A stretch of 64,000 nt of DNA, from contig NZ_BMOL01000008.1 in NCBI RefSeq assembly GCF_014647055.1, positions 98,200 to 162,199 on the forward strand. Direction: 5' to 3'. The stretch's first letter is position 1. Every line of letters starts with the position of its first letter. Origin of the DNA: Deinococcus aerolatus (GTDB taxonomy: Bacteria > Deinococcota > Deinococci > Deinococcales > Deinococcaceae). Below the pieces are notes generated by a model. The model saw only the letters and a list, made by a program, of their open reading frames with translations, was not told where the DNA came from and made no database searches. A program made the translations under genes and the position numbers. Shown here piece by piece: positions 1-17,850 of this stretch.

Positions 1-2505
<2,505 letters not shown>

Positions 2506-2540
2506 GGCCACCCGCAGCAGCTGCACGTTTGGACGTTGAC

Positions 2541-2561
2541 GGCCCCCCGAGCGGGGCCTTT
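2541..2561 (+). terminator. Rho-independent terminator after purF
   Basis: A perfect GGCCCC/GGGGCC stem with a 6-nt loop is followed directly by TTT. It lies 35 bp after the purF stop and just before the LysR gene; a TTGACA hexamer begins inside its T tract at 2560. Confidence 0.75.
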
Positions 2562-2599
2562 GACATTCCGCCCACCCGATATGGCAAGCTGTGCCTCAC

Positions 2600-3505
2600 A
2601 TGGAACTGCGTCACCTGCGCCATTTTGTCGCGCTGGCCGAGGAGGAACACTTCGGGCGGGCTGCCGAGCGCGTGTTCGTGGTGCAGCAGGCCCTGAGCAA
2701 CAGCGTCCGCAACCTGGAAGAGGAGGTGGGCGTGCCGCTGGTGCTGCGGACCACCCGCCGCGTGCAGCTGACCCCCGCCGGGCAGGAGTTCCTGGTGGGC
2801 GCCCGCGAGACGCTGGCGCTGGCCGGCCAGACCGTGGACCGCGCCCGCCGCGCCGCGCGGGGCGAGGTGGGCCGCCTGACCGTGGGCTTCGTGAGCGGGC
2901 TGGCCTTCGGCGGCCTGCCGGAAATCGTGCGGCGGTTCCGTGAGTTGTACCCCAATGTCAGCGTCGATCTGCGCGAGCTGACCGCCCACGAGCAGGAGGC
3001 CGGGCTGCGCGGCGGCGTGCTGGACGTGGGCCTGATGCTGCTGCCGGTGCGCGCCGCCAGCCTGGATTCCCGGGCGCTGTGGCGCCAGCCGCTGGTGGCG
3101 GCCCTGCCCGCCGGACACCCGCTGGCCCGCAAGCGGAAGCTCAAGATCTCCGACCTGGCCCCCGAACCCTTCGTGTTCTTTCCGCGCCAGTTGCGCGCCA
3201 CCTATTTCGATCAGGTGATGCGCTGGTGCGCCGGGGCCGACTTCACCCCCAACGTCGTGCAGGAGGCCATCGAGGTTCCCACGCTGCTGTCGCTGGTGGC
3301 GGCGGGCGTGGGCGTGTTTCTGCCCATCGAATTCTTCAACCGCCTGTCGCTGCCCGGCGTGGTCTACCGCCCCATGGAGGACGCCCCGCTGGTCGACATT
3401 GTGGCCGTATGGCGGCGCGACGAGGGTGGAAATCCGGTGGTCCGCGCCTTTCTGGGCGTGGCCGAGGAGATGCTGGCGGCAGATAAGGGCCAGCCAGCCG
3501 AATAG
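2600..3505 (+). CDS. LysR-family transcriptional regulator
   Basis: The 301-residue protein has the standard LysR layout. An N-terminal winged HTH begins [22 protein letters not shown] and has a recognition helix around residues 30-50 ([17 protein letters not shown]). A periplasmic-binding-protein-like co-inducer domain follows from about residue 90 ([13 protein letters not shown]). The ATG at 2600 places the HTH exactly at the usual distance; an in-frame GTG at 2591 would add three residues and cannot be excluded. LysR proteins usually control an adjacent or divergent gene. Here the neighbours are purF and uvrB on the same strand, so the target is unclear. No obvious Shine-Dalgarno precedes the start. 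Confidence 0.9.
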   Translation: MELRHLRHFVALAEEEHFGRAAERVFVVQQALSNSVRNLEEEVGVPLVLRTTRRVQLTPAGQEFLVGARETLALAGQTVDRARRAARGEVGRLTVGFVSGLAFGGLPEIVRRFRELYPNVSVDLRELTAHEQEAGLRGGVLDVGLMLLPVRAASLDSRALWRQPLVAALPAGHPLARKRKLKISDLAPEPFVFFPRQLRATYFDQVMRWCAGADFTPNVVQEAIEVPTLLSLVAAGVGVFLPIEFFNRLSLPGVVYRPMEDAPLVDIVAVWRRDEGGNPVVRAFLGVAEEMLAADKGQPAE

Positions 3506-3621
3506 CTCCATTTCAAGTGATGCAGCGCGCCCTGATCGTCAGTCGTCCGGGACCACGCCGACAGCCCCGTGGCCGGGAGACGAACACACATCTGCCCGTC
3601 TCTCAAATCCGCCATCTGGCC

Positions 3622-3648
3622 TACCATTCTCTTATGTCAGGGGCGTAA
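3622..3648 (+). promoter_or_regulatory. uvrB promoter with RDRM (DdrO operator)
   Basis: Bases 3632-3648 match the published radiation/desiccation response motif TTATGTCATTGACATAA at 13 of 17 positions, with the left half-site TTATGTCA perfect. A -10-like TACCAT (3622-3627) ends 4 bp upstream of it, so a repressor bound at the motif would cover the start of transcription. In Deinococcus this motif is bound by DdrO and relieved by IrrE cleavage of DdrO after DNA damage, and uvrB is an established member of the regulon. No good -35 box was found. Confidence 0.85.
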
Positions 3649-3711
3649 ACTGTGGGAAACGCTTCGGCGCCTGCCGCTCTGCCCGTGTCCCTTTTTCTGG
3701 AGGTTTCCCCG

Positions 3712-5721
<2,010 letters not shown>

Positions 5722-5727
<6 letters not shown>

Positions 5728-5744
5728 GGTTGCCCTACCGCTTT
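5722..5744 (+). terminator. Probable terminator overlapping the uvrB stop
   Basis: CGGTAGGG (5722-5729) and CCCTACCG (5733-5740) form an 8-bp stem with a 3-nt loop and are followed by CTTTCC. The left arm contains the uvrB stop codon. It lies between convergent genes and could act in both directions. Confidence 0.6.
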
Positions 5745-5750
5745 CCTGGG

Positions 5751-6674
5751 TTACCCGGCCCGCCCCCGCGTAACTGCTCCCCACATCCCCGGCGCCGCAC
5801 TCGCCAGCAGCACGCCGCCCACGCAGCCCAGCAGGCCGGTCAAGGCCAGGGGGGTGAGGCGTTCGCCGTACAGAACGTAGGCCTGGAGCACCACCAGCGG
5901 CGGCACCAGATAGAACAGGCTGCTCACGCGGGCGGCGGGCATCCGGCGAATCAGCGTGAGCAGCAGTAGCACCGCGCCCACCGACAGCGCCAGCGTCAGC
6001 CACACTAGCGACACGATGAACTCCGTGTTCCAGTGGATGTAGGCCCCGCCGTGCAGGGCGGTCAGCACCAGCATGGCCGCCGCGCTGGCCGCGTACTGCC
6101 CTGCCGTGCCGCCCAGCAGCGGAATATCCGCCCCCGAACGCCGCTGGTACAGCGTGCCCAGCGTCGTGGCCAGCAGCGCGAACACGGCGGCCAGCAGCGC
6201 GGGAGCCGCGTAGGCGCCGCTGCCAGCCTCGCGGCCCAGCACCACCAGCACCACGCCCACGAAGCCCAGGCCCAGGCCCGCCCACTGCCGCGTGCTGACC
6301 GCCTCTCCCAGCAGCGGCCCCGACAGCAGCCCCGTCAGCAGGGGTTGCAGACCCACGATCACCGACATCACCCCGGCAGGCAGGTCCTGCGCGATGCCGT
6401 AGGCAACGGCCCCCAGGTAGCCGGCGTGCAGCAGCAGCCCGCTCACCGCCGCCTGGGTCCACTGCGCCCGGCCACGCGGCCACGGCGCCCGCAGCGCCAG
6501 CGTCAGCCCGGCCATCAGCAGCGCCGCCAGCACAAAGCGCACGCTCAGAAAGGCAAAGGGGTCAGCGTTCAGGGCCGCGCCCTTGATGCCTACAAACCCC
6601 GTGCTCCACAGCAGGACGAACAGCAGCGGGGCCAGCGTGGTGGCCGCCGGGCCGGACGGGCGGGAGAGAGACAC
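5751..6674 (-). CDS. EamA/DMT-superfamily drug/metabolite transporter
   Basis: The protein is a polytopic inner-membrane protein of about 307 residues with roughly ten hydrophobic segments in two repeats, as in EamA permeases. The first repeat starts at [20 protein letters not shown], a typical EamA opening (WstgFv...). These carriers export amino acids, nucleotides or drugs; the substrate cannot be predicted. The GTG at 6674 (VSLSRPSGP) is preferred because the 32 residues upstream of it are proline- and glycine-rich and non-conserved, although no clear Shine-Dalgarno precedes it. It converges on uvrB and lies downstream of sucA on the same strand, separated by the sucA terminator. Confidence 0.82.
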   Translation of the reverse strand: MSLSRPSGPAATTLAPLLFVLLWSTGFVGIKGAALNADPFAFLSVRFVLAALLMAGLTLALRAPWPRGRAQWTQAAVSGLLLHAGYLGAVAYGIAQDLPAGVMSVIVGLQPLLTGLLSGPLLGEAVSTRQWAGLGLGFVGVVLVVLGREAGSGAYAAPALLAAVFALLATTLGTLYQRRSGADIPLLGGTAGQYAASAAAMLVLTALHGGAYIHWNTEFIVSLVWLTLALSVGAVLLLLTLIRRMPAARVSSLFYLVPPLVVLQAYVLYGERLTPLALTGLLGCVGGVLLASAAPGMWGAVTRGRAG

Positions 6675-6772
6675 ACCAGAGCCTAGAGCATCTGTCTGAA
6701 GGCCAGGGCCGGCAACACCCCCCGGAGGCCGTCCGGCCCGTCTGTGCTGGGGACCACCTGCACCCGACAAGG

Positions 6773-6803
6773 AAAAAGGCAGGACCGGATCGCTCCCGGC
6801 CCT
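6773..6803 (-). terminator. Terminator after sucA
   Basis: Read on the minus strand, a GGGCCGG/CCGGTCC stem (one G-T pair) is followed by TGCCTTTTTCC. It lies about 30 bp after the sucA stop. Confidence 0.65.
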
Positions 6804-6834
6804 ACCTGTCCATCCTGCTTAACCCTCACGGGCC

Positions 6835-9684
<2,850 letters not shown>

Positions 9685-9693
9685 AACATGCCC

Positions 9694-9699
9694 AGCATA
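9694..9699 (-). promoter_or_regulatory. -10 box of sucA
   Basis: On the minus strand TATGCT is followed 9 nt later by the sucA ATG, so the message would have about a 2-nt leader. No clear -35 hexamer is visible. Confidence 0.5.
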
Positions 9700-9786
9700 C
9701 CCTTATGCCGCCGCCTAAAGGTGGCCTGAAGAGCCCCGGTCAGGGAAGGCTGGGCGGGGTTCCCCTCCGGGTGACAGGCCAGCCCG

Positions 9787-9792
9787 TAAGAT
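9787..9792 (+). promoter_or_regulatory. -10 box for a leaderless message
   Basis: TAAGAT ends 6 nt before the ATG at 9799, the spacing expected when transcription begins at the A of the start codon. There is no Shine-Dalgarno sequence. Confidence 0.6.
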
Positions 9793-9798
9793 GAAGCC

Positions 9799-10038
9799 AT
9801 GAAAATCGTTTCTCGCATCGTGGTGGCGGTGGGCCTCGTGGTCTTCGTGGTGTCGCTGCTGCTGCTGGGTAAGGATGTCATCGACATCAACCAGCTGCAC
9901 GCCGTTGCCAACGCCAACCGCTCTACCAGCTTTCCCAGCCCGCTGAACAACGTGCTGATCACCTACGCGCTGGCCGTGCTGGGTGGCCTGCTGCTGGGGC
10001 TGGGCATCACGCTGCCGCGCCGCCGGGCGCAGCGCTAA
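9799..10038 (+). CDS. Small two-helix membrane protein of unknown function
   Basis: The 79-residue protein has a hydrophobic segment at about residues 5-24 (IVVAVGLVVFVVSLLLLG), a polar loop containing NANRSTSFPSPLNN, and a second hydrophobic segment at about 53-70 (LITYALAVLGGLLLGLGI), and ends in a basic RRRAQR tail that should stay in the cytoplasm. I do not recognise the family. It stands alone between sucA (divergent) and a convergent hydrolase gene. The start is supported by the leaderless promoter geometry: TAAGAT with a 6-nt gap to ATG. Confidence 0.8.
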   Translation: MKIVSRIVVAVGLVVFVVSLLLLGKDVIDINQLHAVANANRSTSFPSPLNNVLITYALAVLGGLLLGLGITLPRRRAQR

Positions 10039-10087
10039 GGCCGGCGCCGGATTCACGCCTGAGCGTCCCGCCGCGCCGCCGATCAGC

Positions 10088-10657
10088 TCAGTTCCGCTTC
10101 AGAAACTCCAGCACCCGCCGCATCAGCAATGAGGTGGCGGCCTCGTCGTAACTGGACAGGCTGCGGTCTGTAAAGAGGTGCTGGTCACCACGGTAGAGGA
10201 ACAGCTCGCCCAGCGGCGCGTCCTTGACCAGGGCCTGGGCCGCCCCGGCGTCTTCCTCGAAGAAGGGATCGTGGTCCATCGCGTGAACCTGGACCGGCAC
10301 GGCGGACGGCCACGACGCGCCGAACTCCGAGACGGGCAGGCAGCCGTGAAACAGCAGCGCTCCCCTGGCCCCGGGCCGGGTCTGCGCGAGCTGCTGCGCC
10401 GGCGAAACCCCCAGGGAGAACCCGGCGTACACGAGCGCAGTGGAGAGGTTCCGGGCCGCGTCCACACCGCTCTGCGCGATGTTGCCGAAGCCGAGCTGCC
10501 TGGCATAGGCGATTCCATCGTCCAGGGTGTCGAAGGTCTTGCCGTGATAAAGATCGGGGGTGTGAACTGTGTGGCCCGCCTCCCGCAAGGCGTCCGCAAA
10601 GGCAACGACGCCGGAAGTCAGGCCCTGGGCGTGGTGAAACAGCAGCAGTTCGCTCAT
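10088..10657 (-). CDS. Dienelactone hydrolase-like alpha/beta hydrolase
   Basis: The 189-residue protein has the compact alpha/beta-hydrolase fold of the dienelactone hydrolase family. The nucleophile elbow is GFSLG (Ser instead of the Cys of true dienelactone hydrolase), with an Asp in MDHDPFF and a His in GDQHLF completing a triad. The N-terminal ELLLFHHAQGLTSGVVAFAD resembles the family start. The physiological ester substrate is unknown. The ATG at 10657 is chosen over the longer frame (10717) because the extra residues are not family-like and because a TACGCT box lies 7 nt upstream of this ATG, the leaderless pattern. Confidence 0.85.
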   Translation of the reverse strand: MSELLLFHHAQGLTSGVVAFADALREAGHTVHTPDLYHGKTFDTLDDGIAYARQLGFGNIAQSGVDAARNLSTALVYAGFSLGVSPAQQLAQTRPGARGALLFHGCLPVSEFGASWPSAVPVQVHAMDHDPFFEEDAGAAQALVKDAPLGELFLYRGDQHLFTDRSLSSYDEAATSLLMRRVLEFLKRN

Positions 10658-10746
10658 GCCCCAGAGCGTAATCCCGATACAGGACAGAGGCTGGCGTATT
10701 TCAGCTGTGGCCCTCAACGTGCAGGCTCAGGGGGTGAGGCAACCCG

Positions 10747-11037
10747 CTATCCCAGCGCGTCCACCAGTTCTGCCTTGCTCATCCTGCTGCGTCCCTTGAT
10801 GTCCCTCTCCCTGGCGCGGTTGTACAGCTCGTCGCGGGTCAGGTCAGATAGGGCAGTGTTGGGATTGCCGGTGCCCTGGGTGCGTCTGTTGGGGCTGCGG
10901 CCTTCCTCGCGGCGCTGCTTGTTGACGGTGCGGCCCGCGATTTCCTCGGCACGGTCCTCGCTCTCGCCCCGCTTCAGCTCGCTGTCCCTGACGTGCTGGT
11001 ACTGGCGCTCATCCTTTTTACTCCAGGCCTCTGGCAT
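10747..11037 (-). CDS. Small Rho_N-domain protein
   Basis: The 96-residue protein is very hydrophilic. The first 60 residues are charged and probably disordered (MPEAWSKKDERQYQHVRDSE). The last 35 (LTRDELYNRARERDIKGRSRMSKAELVDAL) form a Rho-termination-factor N-terminal-like (SAP/LEM-type) helical motif that binds nucleic acid in other proteins. Similar proteins are often labelled plasmid stabilization proteins without functional proof. Start support: AGGAGG lies 7 nt upstream of the ATG on the minus strand. No partner gene is adjacent. Confidence 0.8.
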   Translation of the reverse strand: MPEAWSKKDERQYQHVRDSELKRGESEDRAEEIAGRTVNKQRREEGRSPNRRTQGTGNPNTALSDLTRDELYNRARERDIKGRSRMSKAELVDALG

Positions 11038-11109
11038 GGGCGGTCCTCCTGTGTCTGCACGGTAAGAGCCCCGCCCAGGCCACAGATGAGACCTGCCGTC
11101 ACGCCCGCT

Positions 11110-11310
11110 TTATTCAGCGTTTGCCAGCGCCTGCACGCGCCCCACCTCGCCGGTGGTCAGGCGCACCTTGATGCCGTGCGGGTGTGTGGCCGAGGACGTC
11201 AGAAGTTGTGCCACCACGCCGCGCGTGAGCTGACCGCTCCGTTGGTGGTGCTTTTGCACGATGTCCACGGTCAGGCCAGGGCGAATGGCCGAGCGCGGCG
11301 GCACGCTCAT
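11110..11310 (-). CDS. YwbE family protein
   Basis: This 66-residue protein matches the YwbE/DUF2196 family closely: RPGLTVDIVQKHHQRSGQLT, then SSATHPHGIKVRL and a terminal TGEVGRVQ. The family is widespread, small and beta-rich, and its function is not established. A GAGGGTG Shine-Dalgarno-like stretch precedes the ATG. It lies between the Rho_N protein and the HAD gene, all on the minus strand but with separate signals. Confidence 0.88.
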   Translation of the reverse strand: MSVPPRSAIRPGLTVDIVQKHHQRSGQLTRGVVAQLLTSSATHPHGIKVRLTTGEVGRVQALANAE

Positions 11311-11335
11311 GCCTGCACCCTCAACAACGGCCCCC

Positions 11336-12010
11336 TCACGCCTGTCCGTGCAGCCGCCCGATCAGCGCACGGGCCACGGTGGGCAGCGGGCCGGAGATGT
11401 CGGCGCGCATCAGCGGGTTCTGGGCCTGACCGGGGCGTTCTACGAAGGCCGTTCGCAGGCCCGCTGCCTTTGCGCCCGCAATATCCCAGCCGTGGGTGGC
11501 CAGCAGCCAGCTGTCGTGGGCGTGCGCCCCGGTGCGCGACAGCCCGTATTCGTAGGCGGCCCGCCCCGGCTTGAGCATCCGGCCCGGGTCCACCGAGACC
11601 GCGCCGTCCACCAGATCGGCGAAGCCTGCATTGGCCAGCTGAACGTCCAGCACAGCCTGCGTGTTGTTGGTCAGGCAGACCAGCCGCGCCCCGCCCGCCC
11701 GCAGAATCTCCAGGCCCTCGCGGGTGTCGGGGTGCGCCGGGAGCATCCGCACGCCTGCCGACAGCTCGTCCTGAAACTGCCCGCTGATCTCCAGCCCACG
11801 GGCCTCGCCCAGCGCCCGCAGCGCCGCGCCGCCCAGTTCCGAGAAATCGCGGTACTCGCCCAGCAGCGTGTGGGTCAGGGCCAGTTGCAGCAGATGGTTA
11901 AACCACTGCGTCCTGGCTCCCGGATCGCCGAACGCCGCCACGAACAGCCCGTCCAGCGCCGAGAGATCAAGCAGGGTCTCGTTCATGTCCAGAAAAACGG
12001 TGGGGGTCAT
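11336..12010 (-). CDS. Haloacid dehalogenase type II / HAD-superfamily hydrolase
   Basis: The 224-residue protein begins TPTVFLDMNETLLDLSALDG, the type II haloacid dehalogenase opening in which the nucleophilic Asp lies in DxNETL. Motif II is VCLTNNT, the lysine motif is GRMLKPGRAAYEYGL, and motif III is around LATHGWDIAGAKAAGL. The family converts 2-haloacids to hydroxy acids, but many members act on other small substrates. The ATG at 12010 is supported by TATTCT on the minus strand (12018-12023) 7 nt upstream, a leaderless layout; the longer frame to 12136 adds non-family sequence. Confidence 0.85.
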   Translation of the reverse strand: MTPTVFLDMNETLLDLSALDGLFVAAFGDPGARTQWFNHLLQLALTHTLLGEYRDFSELGGAALRALGEARGLEISGQFQDELSAGVRMLPAHPDTREGLEILRAGGARLVCLTNNTQAVLDVQLANAGFADLVDGAVSVDPGRMLKPGRAAYEYGLSRTGAHAHDSWLLATHGWDIAGAKAAGLRTAFVERPGQAQNPLMRADISGPLPTVARALIGRLHGQA

Positions 12011-12017
12011 GGTGGGG

Positions 12018-12023
12018 AGAATA
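12018..12023 (-). promoter_or_regulatory. -10 box of the HAD gene (leaderless)
   Basis: TATTCT on the minus strand lies 7 nt before the ATG at 12010. Start codon and transcription start probably coincide. Confidence 0.55.
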
Positions 12024-12114
12024 CGCTTCTCCTGCCTTTTACCCGAACCACCCGCCCCACAACACAGGCCTTTTTCGCAGCCACAACGTTGCCCCACAGT
12101 CTGTTGCCAGCCGC

Positions 12115-12120
12115 TACTCT
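12115..12120 (+). promoter_or_regulatory. -10 box of the VOC gene (leaderless)
   Basis: TACTCT lies 5 nt before the ATG at 12126 and no Shine-Dalgarno sequence is present. TTGCCC at 12089 is a weak -35 candidate at 20-bp spacing. Confidence 0.45.
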
Positions 12121-12125
12121 GGCGT

Positions 12126-12500
12126 ATGTCCCCCACCTTTGACGCCTTTATCGGCTTCTATCCCACCACCGATCTGGCGGCCACGCACGACTTCTATGTC
12201 GGCACGCTGGGGCTGACGCTGGCGCGGGATCAGGGGACGTGCCACATCTATGCGGTGGCGGGCGGCGGCTACCTGGGCTTTTGCCTACGCCCTGCGACCG
12301 AGTTGCCGCCCACCGTCGTCCTGACGCTGGTGACGGAAGACGTGGACGGTGTGTACGAACGGCTGTTGGCGGCGGGCGTCACGGCAGAGGCCGCGCCGAA
12401 GCACAACGCCGAGTATGGGATTTACCACTTCTACGCACAGGGGCCGAGTGGAGAGAGGGTGGAAGTTCAGCGGTTTGATGAGGGACTGCACGACTCCTGA
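12126..12500 (+). CDS. VOC (glyoxalase/bleomycin resistance) family protein
   Basis: The 124-residue protein has the paired beta-alpha-beta-beta-beta layout of the vicinal oxygen chelate fold: FIGFYPTTDLAATHDFYVGTLGL at the start and VDGVYERLLAAGV in the second repeat, ending with DPSG-like GPSGERVEVQRF. Such proteins are metal-dependent dioxygenases, isomerases or antibiotic-binding proteins; the substrate is not predictable. The start is set by the MSPTFDAFIGFYP opening and the TACTCT box just upstream. It is divergent from the HAD gene with a 115-bp shared promoter region. Confidence 0.85.
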   Translation: MSPTFDAFIGFYPTTDLAATHDFYVGTLGLTLARDQGTCHIYAVAGGGYLGFCLRPATELPPTVVLTLVTEDVDGVYERLLAAGVTAEAAPKHNAEYGIYHFYAQGPSGERVEVQRFDEGLHDS

Positions 12501-12781
12501 TATCTCTGTAATTTCGTCCTGTATTTGACTGGGCCCGGCACTCCCGTACTTCCGCCGTTCCCCCACCCTGGCGACAGAAAGTGTCATCCATCTTCCGCGC
12601 GATTGTCCCCCACCAGCGACTATTCCCTGGCCCCCATCCTTTGGCCCTTGCGAACTCAGACGCCGTGGCTGCTGTGCGGTGTTCTGCTGCATGGTTGCCC
12701 CCGGTAGGCAGCGGCTCAGGGCGAAGAAACCGCAAACCTGCACTCACCACCGCGTCTGGTCAATGCCATGACAACTGAGTG
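12501..12781. other. Intergenic region before aceE, no gene recognised
   Basis: This AT-richer stretch carries no convincing reading frame on either strand. The only structure seen is a small GACA/TGTC hairpin near 12573-12585 and a TTGACT hexamer near 12526-12531 without a convincing -10 partner. Confidence 0.5.
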
Positions 12782-12811
12782 TTGGAAGTGTGGAAGGGGG
12801 TGGCCTAGACT
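12782..12811 (+). promoter_or_regulatory. aceE promoter (leaderless)
   Basis: TTGGAA (12782-12787) and TAGACT (12806-12811) are separated by 18 bp, and TAGACT ends 6 nt before the aceE ATG at 12818. Transcription would start at or next to the A of ATG. There is no Shine-Dalgarno sequence. Confidence 0.65.
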
Positions 12812-12817
12812 GGCCGC

Positions 12818-15547
12818 ATGACAAAACCGCCGCCCAACCGCCCGCCGCGTGCGGGTCTGCCGCCGCAGGAGCGCGATTCGCTGAACAGCGTGGAAACGCA
12901 GGAGTGGCTGGACTCTCTGATCTACGTGCTGGCGGACGCGGGCCACACCCGCGCGGCGGAGCTGCTGACCGAACTTGATCACTACGCCTATTTTCACGGC
13001 GCGCCCATTGAGTACAAGCAGAACACCCCGTACATCAACACCATTGACGTTGAAGCCCAGCCCGAGTACCCCGGCGACGAGGAGCTGGAGCGCAAATTCC
13101 GCAACGCGATCCGCTGGAACTCGGTGGTCATGGTGCTGCGTGCCAACAAGGCCAGTGACGGCATCGGCGGCCACCTGGCCACCTATGCCAGCGCCGCCGA
13201 GCTGCTGGAAGTGGGCTTCAACCACTTCTTCCGGGGGCCGGAAGCCGGGCCAGACCGCGACATGGTCTTCTTCCAGGGCCACGCTTCTCCCGGCGTGTAC
13301 GCCCGCAGCTTCCTGGAAGGCCGCTGGGGCGAGGACCGCATGAACCGTTTCCGGCGCGAGCTGTCGCCGGACGGCCCCGGTCTGTCCAGCTACCCCCACC
13401 CCTGGCTGATGCCCGACTACTGGGAATTCCCCACCGTCAGCATGGGTCTGGGGCCGATCCAGGCGATCTATCAGGCCCGGTACATCAAGTACCTGGAAAA
13501 CCGGGGCCTCAAGCCCAAGGGCGACGCCCGCGTGTGGGCCTTCCTGGGCGACGGCGAGATGGACGAGCCGCAGAGCATCGGCGCGATCCGCTTTGCCGCC
13601 TACGAGAATCTGGACAACCTGATCTTCGTCCTGAACGCCAACCTCCAGCGCCTCGACGGCCCGGTGCGGGCCAACTCCAAGGTGATTCAGGAGTTCGAGG
13701 CATTGTTCCGGGGCGCAGGCTGGAACGTGATCAAGGTGATCTGGGACGGCAAATGGGACGAGCTGCTTCAGAAGGACTACAACGGCGAGATCGTCAAGCG
13801 CTTTGAGCTGCTGGTGGACGGCGAGTCGCAGCGGTACGCGGCCTTCGGCGGCCGGGAACTGCGCGAGAAGTTCTTCAACACCCCCGAACTCAAGCGCCTG
13901 ATCGACGGCTGGTCCGATGCCGATCTGGAACTGCTGAACCGGGGCGGCCACGACGTCCACAAGATCTATGCCGCCTACGCCGCCGCCATTGCCCACAAGG
14001 GCAGCCCCACCCTGATCATCCCGCGCACCGTCAAGGGCTACGGCCTGGGCGAATCGGCGCAGGCCCGCAACGTGGCCCACAATGTCAAGAAGCTGGATGT
14101 GGAGAGCCTCAAGGGGCTGCGGACGCTGCTGGAGCTGCCCCTGACCGACGAGCAGGTCGAGCACATGGAGTACTACAACCCCGGGCCCGACAGCCCGGAA
14201 GTCAAGTACGCCCTGGAACGCCGCGCCGCGCTGGGCGGTCTGGTGCCGTCGCGCCACGTCGAGTACCCGCACCCCAGCGTGCCCACCGGCGAGTTCTACG
14301 AGGAATTCGCCTCTGGCAGCAAGGGCCGCGCCGTGTCCACCACGATGGCCGCCGTGTCGATCCTGAGCAAGCTGCTGCGCGACAAGGAAATCGGCAAGTA
14401 CATCGTGCCCATCGTGCCCGACGAGGCCCGCACCTTCGGCATGGACGCGCTGGTGCCGCGCATCGGCATCTACAGCCCGCGCGGACAGACCTACACCCCC
14501 GTCGATTCCGGCAGCCTGATGGTCTACAAGGAAAGCATCGACGGCCAGATGCTCGAAGAAGGGCTGACCGAAGACGGCGCGATGTCCTCGTGGATTGCCG
14601 CCGCCACCAGTTACGCCAACCACGGCGTGCCCACCATTCCCTTCTACGTCTACTACTCCATGTTCGGCATGCAGCGCATCGGCGATCTGGTGTGGGCGGC
14701 GGCAGACCAGAAGGCGCGCGGCTTCCTGATCGGGGCCACCGCCGGGCGCACCACCCTGAACGGCGAGGGCCTGCAGCACCAGGATGGCAACAGCCACCTG
14801 CAGGGCTACGTGGTGCCCAACATGAAAACCTATGACCCGGCCTTTGCCTACGAGCTGGCGGTGATTATCGAGGCGGGCATCCAGCGCATGTACGTGGACG
14901 GCATCGACGAGTTCTACTACATCACGGTGGACAACGAGAACGAGATTCAGCCCGCCATGCCCGACGACGGGCGCACCCACGAGGAAATCCACGACGGCAT
15001 CCTCAAGGGCATGTACGTGTTCCAGCGCAGCGGCAACAAGAAGGCCAAGCTGCGTGCCCAGATCCTGGCCAGCGGCCCCGCGATGGACGCCGCGCAGAAG
15101 GCCGTGGAGATGCTGGAAGGCTACGGCGTGGCGGCGGACCTGTGGAGCGTGACCAGCTACAAGGAACTGCACCAGGACGCCCTGCTGACCCAGCGCCACA
15201 ACATGCTGCACCCCACCCAGGAGCCCAGGGTCAGCTACGTGGCCGGGCAGCTGAGCCCCCAGAACGCCCCCGGCGTGCTGATCAGCGTCAGCGATTACGT
15301 CAAGCTGGGCGCAGACGGCCTGAACGGCCACCTGGACCGCAAGCTGTGGACCCTGGGCACCGACGGCTTTGGCCGCAGCGAGGGCCGCGCCGAACTGCGC
15401 GACTTCTTCGAGGTGGACGCCAAGCACGTTGTGCTGGCCACCCTGTACGCCCTGCAGCGCGACGGCAAGGTCAAGGGCGACGTGGTGGCCAAGGCGATTG
15501 CCGATCTGGGCATTGACCCTGAACGCGACGCCCCCGTGCTGCGCTGA
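12818..15547 (+). CDS. aceE: Pyruvate dehydrogenase E1 component, homodimeric type
   Basis: The 909-residue enzyme decarboxylates pyruvate and transfers the acetyl group to AceF, feeding acetyl-CoA to the TCA cycle. It is the large single-chain (E. coli-type) E1, not the alpha/beta heterotetramer. The ThDP motif is visible as [10 protein letters not shown] around residue 243, followed by [17 protein letters not shown]. Other conserved parts include [20 protein letters not shown] near the N-terminus and [19 protein letters not shown] in the C-terminal half. The start is fixed by the leaderless promoter at 12782-12811. aceF follows after 93 bp. Confidence 0.97.
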   Translation: MTKPPPNRPPRAGLPPQERDSLNSVETQEWLDSLIYVLADAGHTRAAELLTELDHYAYFHGAPIEYKQNTPYINTIDVEAQPEYPGDEELERKFRNAIRWNSVVMVLRANKASDGIGGHLATYASAAELLEVGFNHFFRGPEAGPDRDMVFFQGHASPGVYARSFLEGRWGEDRMNRFRRELSPDGPGLSSYPHPWLMPDYWEFPTVSMGLGPIQAIYQARYIKYLENRGLKPKGDARVWAFLGDGEMDEPQSIGAIRFAAYENLDNLIFVLNANLQRLDGPVRANSKVIQEFEALFRGAGWNVIKVIWDGKWDELLQKDYNGEIVKRFELLVDGESQRYAAFGGRELREKFFNTPELKRLIDGWSDADLELLNRGGHDVHKIYAAYAAAIAHKGSPTLIIPRTVKGYGLGESAQARNVAHNVKKLDVESLKGLRTLLELPLTDEQVEHMEYYNPGPDSPEVKYALERRAALGGLVPSRHVEYPHPSVPTGEFYEEFASGSKGRAVSTTMAAVSILSKLLRDKEIGKYIVPIVPDEARTFGMDALVPRIGIYSPRGQTYTPVDSGSLMVYKESIDGQMLEEGLTEDGAMSSWIAAATSYANHGVPTIPFYVYYSMFGMQRIGDLVWAAADQKARGFLIGATAGRTTLNGEGLQHQDGNSHLQGYVVPNMKTYDPAFAYELAVIIEAGIQRMYVDGIDEFYYITVDNENEIQPAMPDDGRTHEEIHDGILKGMYVFQRSGNKKAKLRAQILASGPAMDAAQKAVEMLEGYGVAADLWSVTSYKELHQDALLTQRHNMLHPTQEPRVSYVAGQLSPQNAPGVLISVSDYVKLGADGLNGHLDRKLWTLGTDGFGRSEGRAELRDFFEVDAKHVVLATLYALQRDGKVKGDVVAKAIADLGIDPERDAPVLR

Positions 15548-15640
15548 GCCGTCCTTGCCCCCTCTCTCCCGATGTGATAGGGGAGGAGCACCCCAGCGTT
15601 CTAGAATTCAAATCAAAACCACAAACCAAGGAGCCTGCCA

Positions 15641-17476
<1,836 letters not shown>

Positions 17477-17505
17477 GTCTCTGGCTGCCCAACTGATTGA
17501 AAGTG

Positions 17506-17536
17506 AATCCCCGTCCGGTGCGGCGGGGATTTGCCC
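17506..17536 (+). terminator. Terminator after aceF
   Basis: AATCCCCG (17506-17513) and CGGGGATT (17524-17531) form an 8-bp stem; TTGCC follows. It lies 30 bp after the aceF stop. Confidence 0.7.
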
Positions 17537-17850
17537 TGTCGTTATTCGGTCAGGATTGACCCGCTCTCGTCCGGAAAATGAAGAGGCTGTTCTTGCCTGT
17601 GCTCCGGCCTACACCGGCGCCAAGCCCGGCCCAGATGAGATCATGGTGGAAGCGGTGCACCAGCCCCTGTCTTCCGTGCCAGGGGCGTTGCCAGATGAGC
17701 GGGCCGCCGGACAAAAGGCTTTCTCGTCCTTTCGACGATGCTTCTGACCAGCTTCAATGGAGTGCCCGCCCAGACGGGGCCGGGAAAGCCCCCATTCAGT
17801 GTGAAGGGACCTTCCCGGCGGCTCTCTGTGCTGGCGCGGCTCCCGAGACC
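17537..17850. other. Intergenic stretch between aceF and the polymerase gene, nothing recognised
   Basis: Reading frames here (for example 17556-17747 on the plus strand) have no family-like features, and no start signal supports them. It lies downstream of two convergent genes and may simply be spacer or decayed sequence. Confidence 0.45.

Noticed and set aside
2560..2588. TTGACA promoter for the LysR gene
   Set aside because: The -35 is perfect but the only -10-like TATGGC is 14 bp away and the 17-bp position has no match, so the promoter was not called.
12716..15427. Open frame of 903 codons on the minus strand opposite aceE
   Set aside because: It is the antisense shadow of aceE in a GC-rich genome; its translation is His/Val/Gly/Gln-rich without family motifs and has no start signal.
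17556..17747. 63-codon frame between aceF and the polymerase gene
   Set aside because: No ribosome-binding site, no leaderless box and no recognisable protein pattern.
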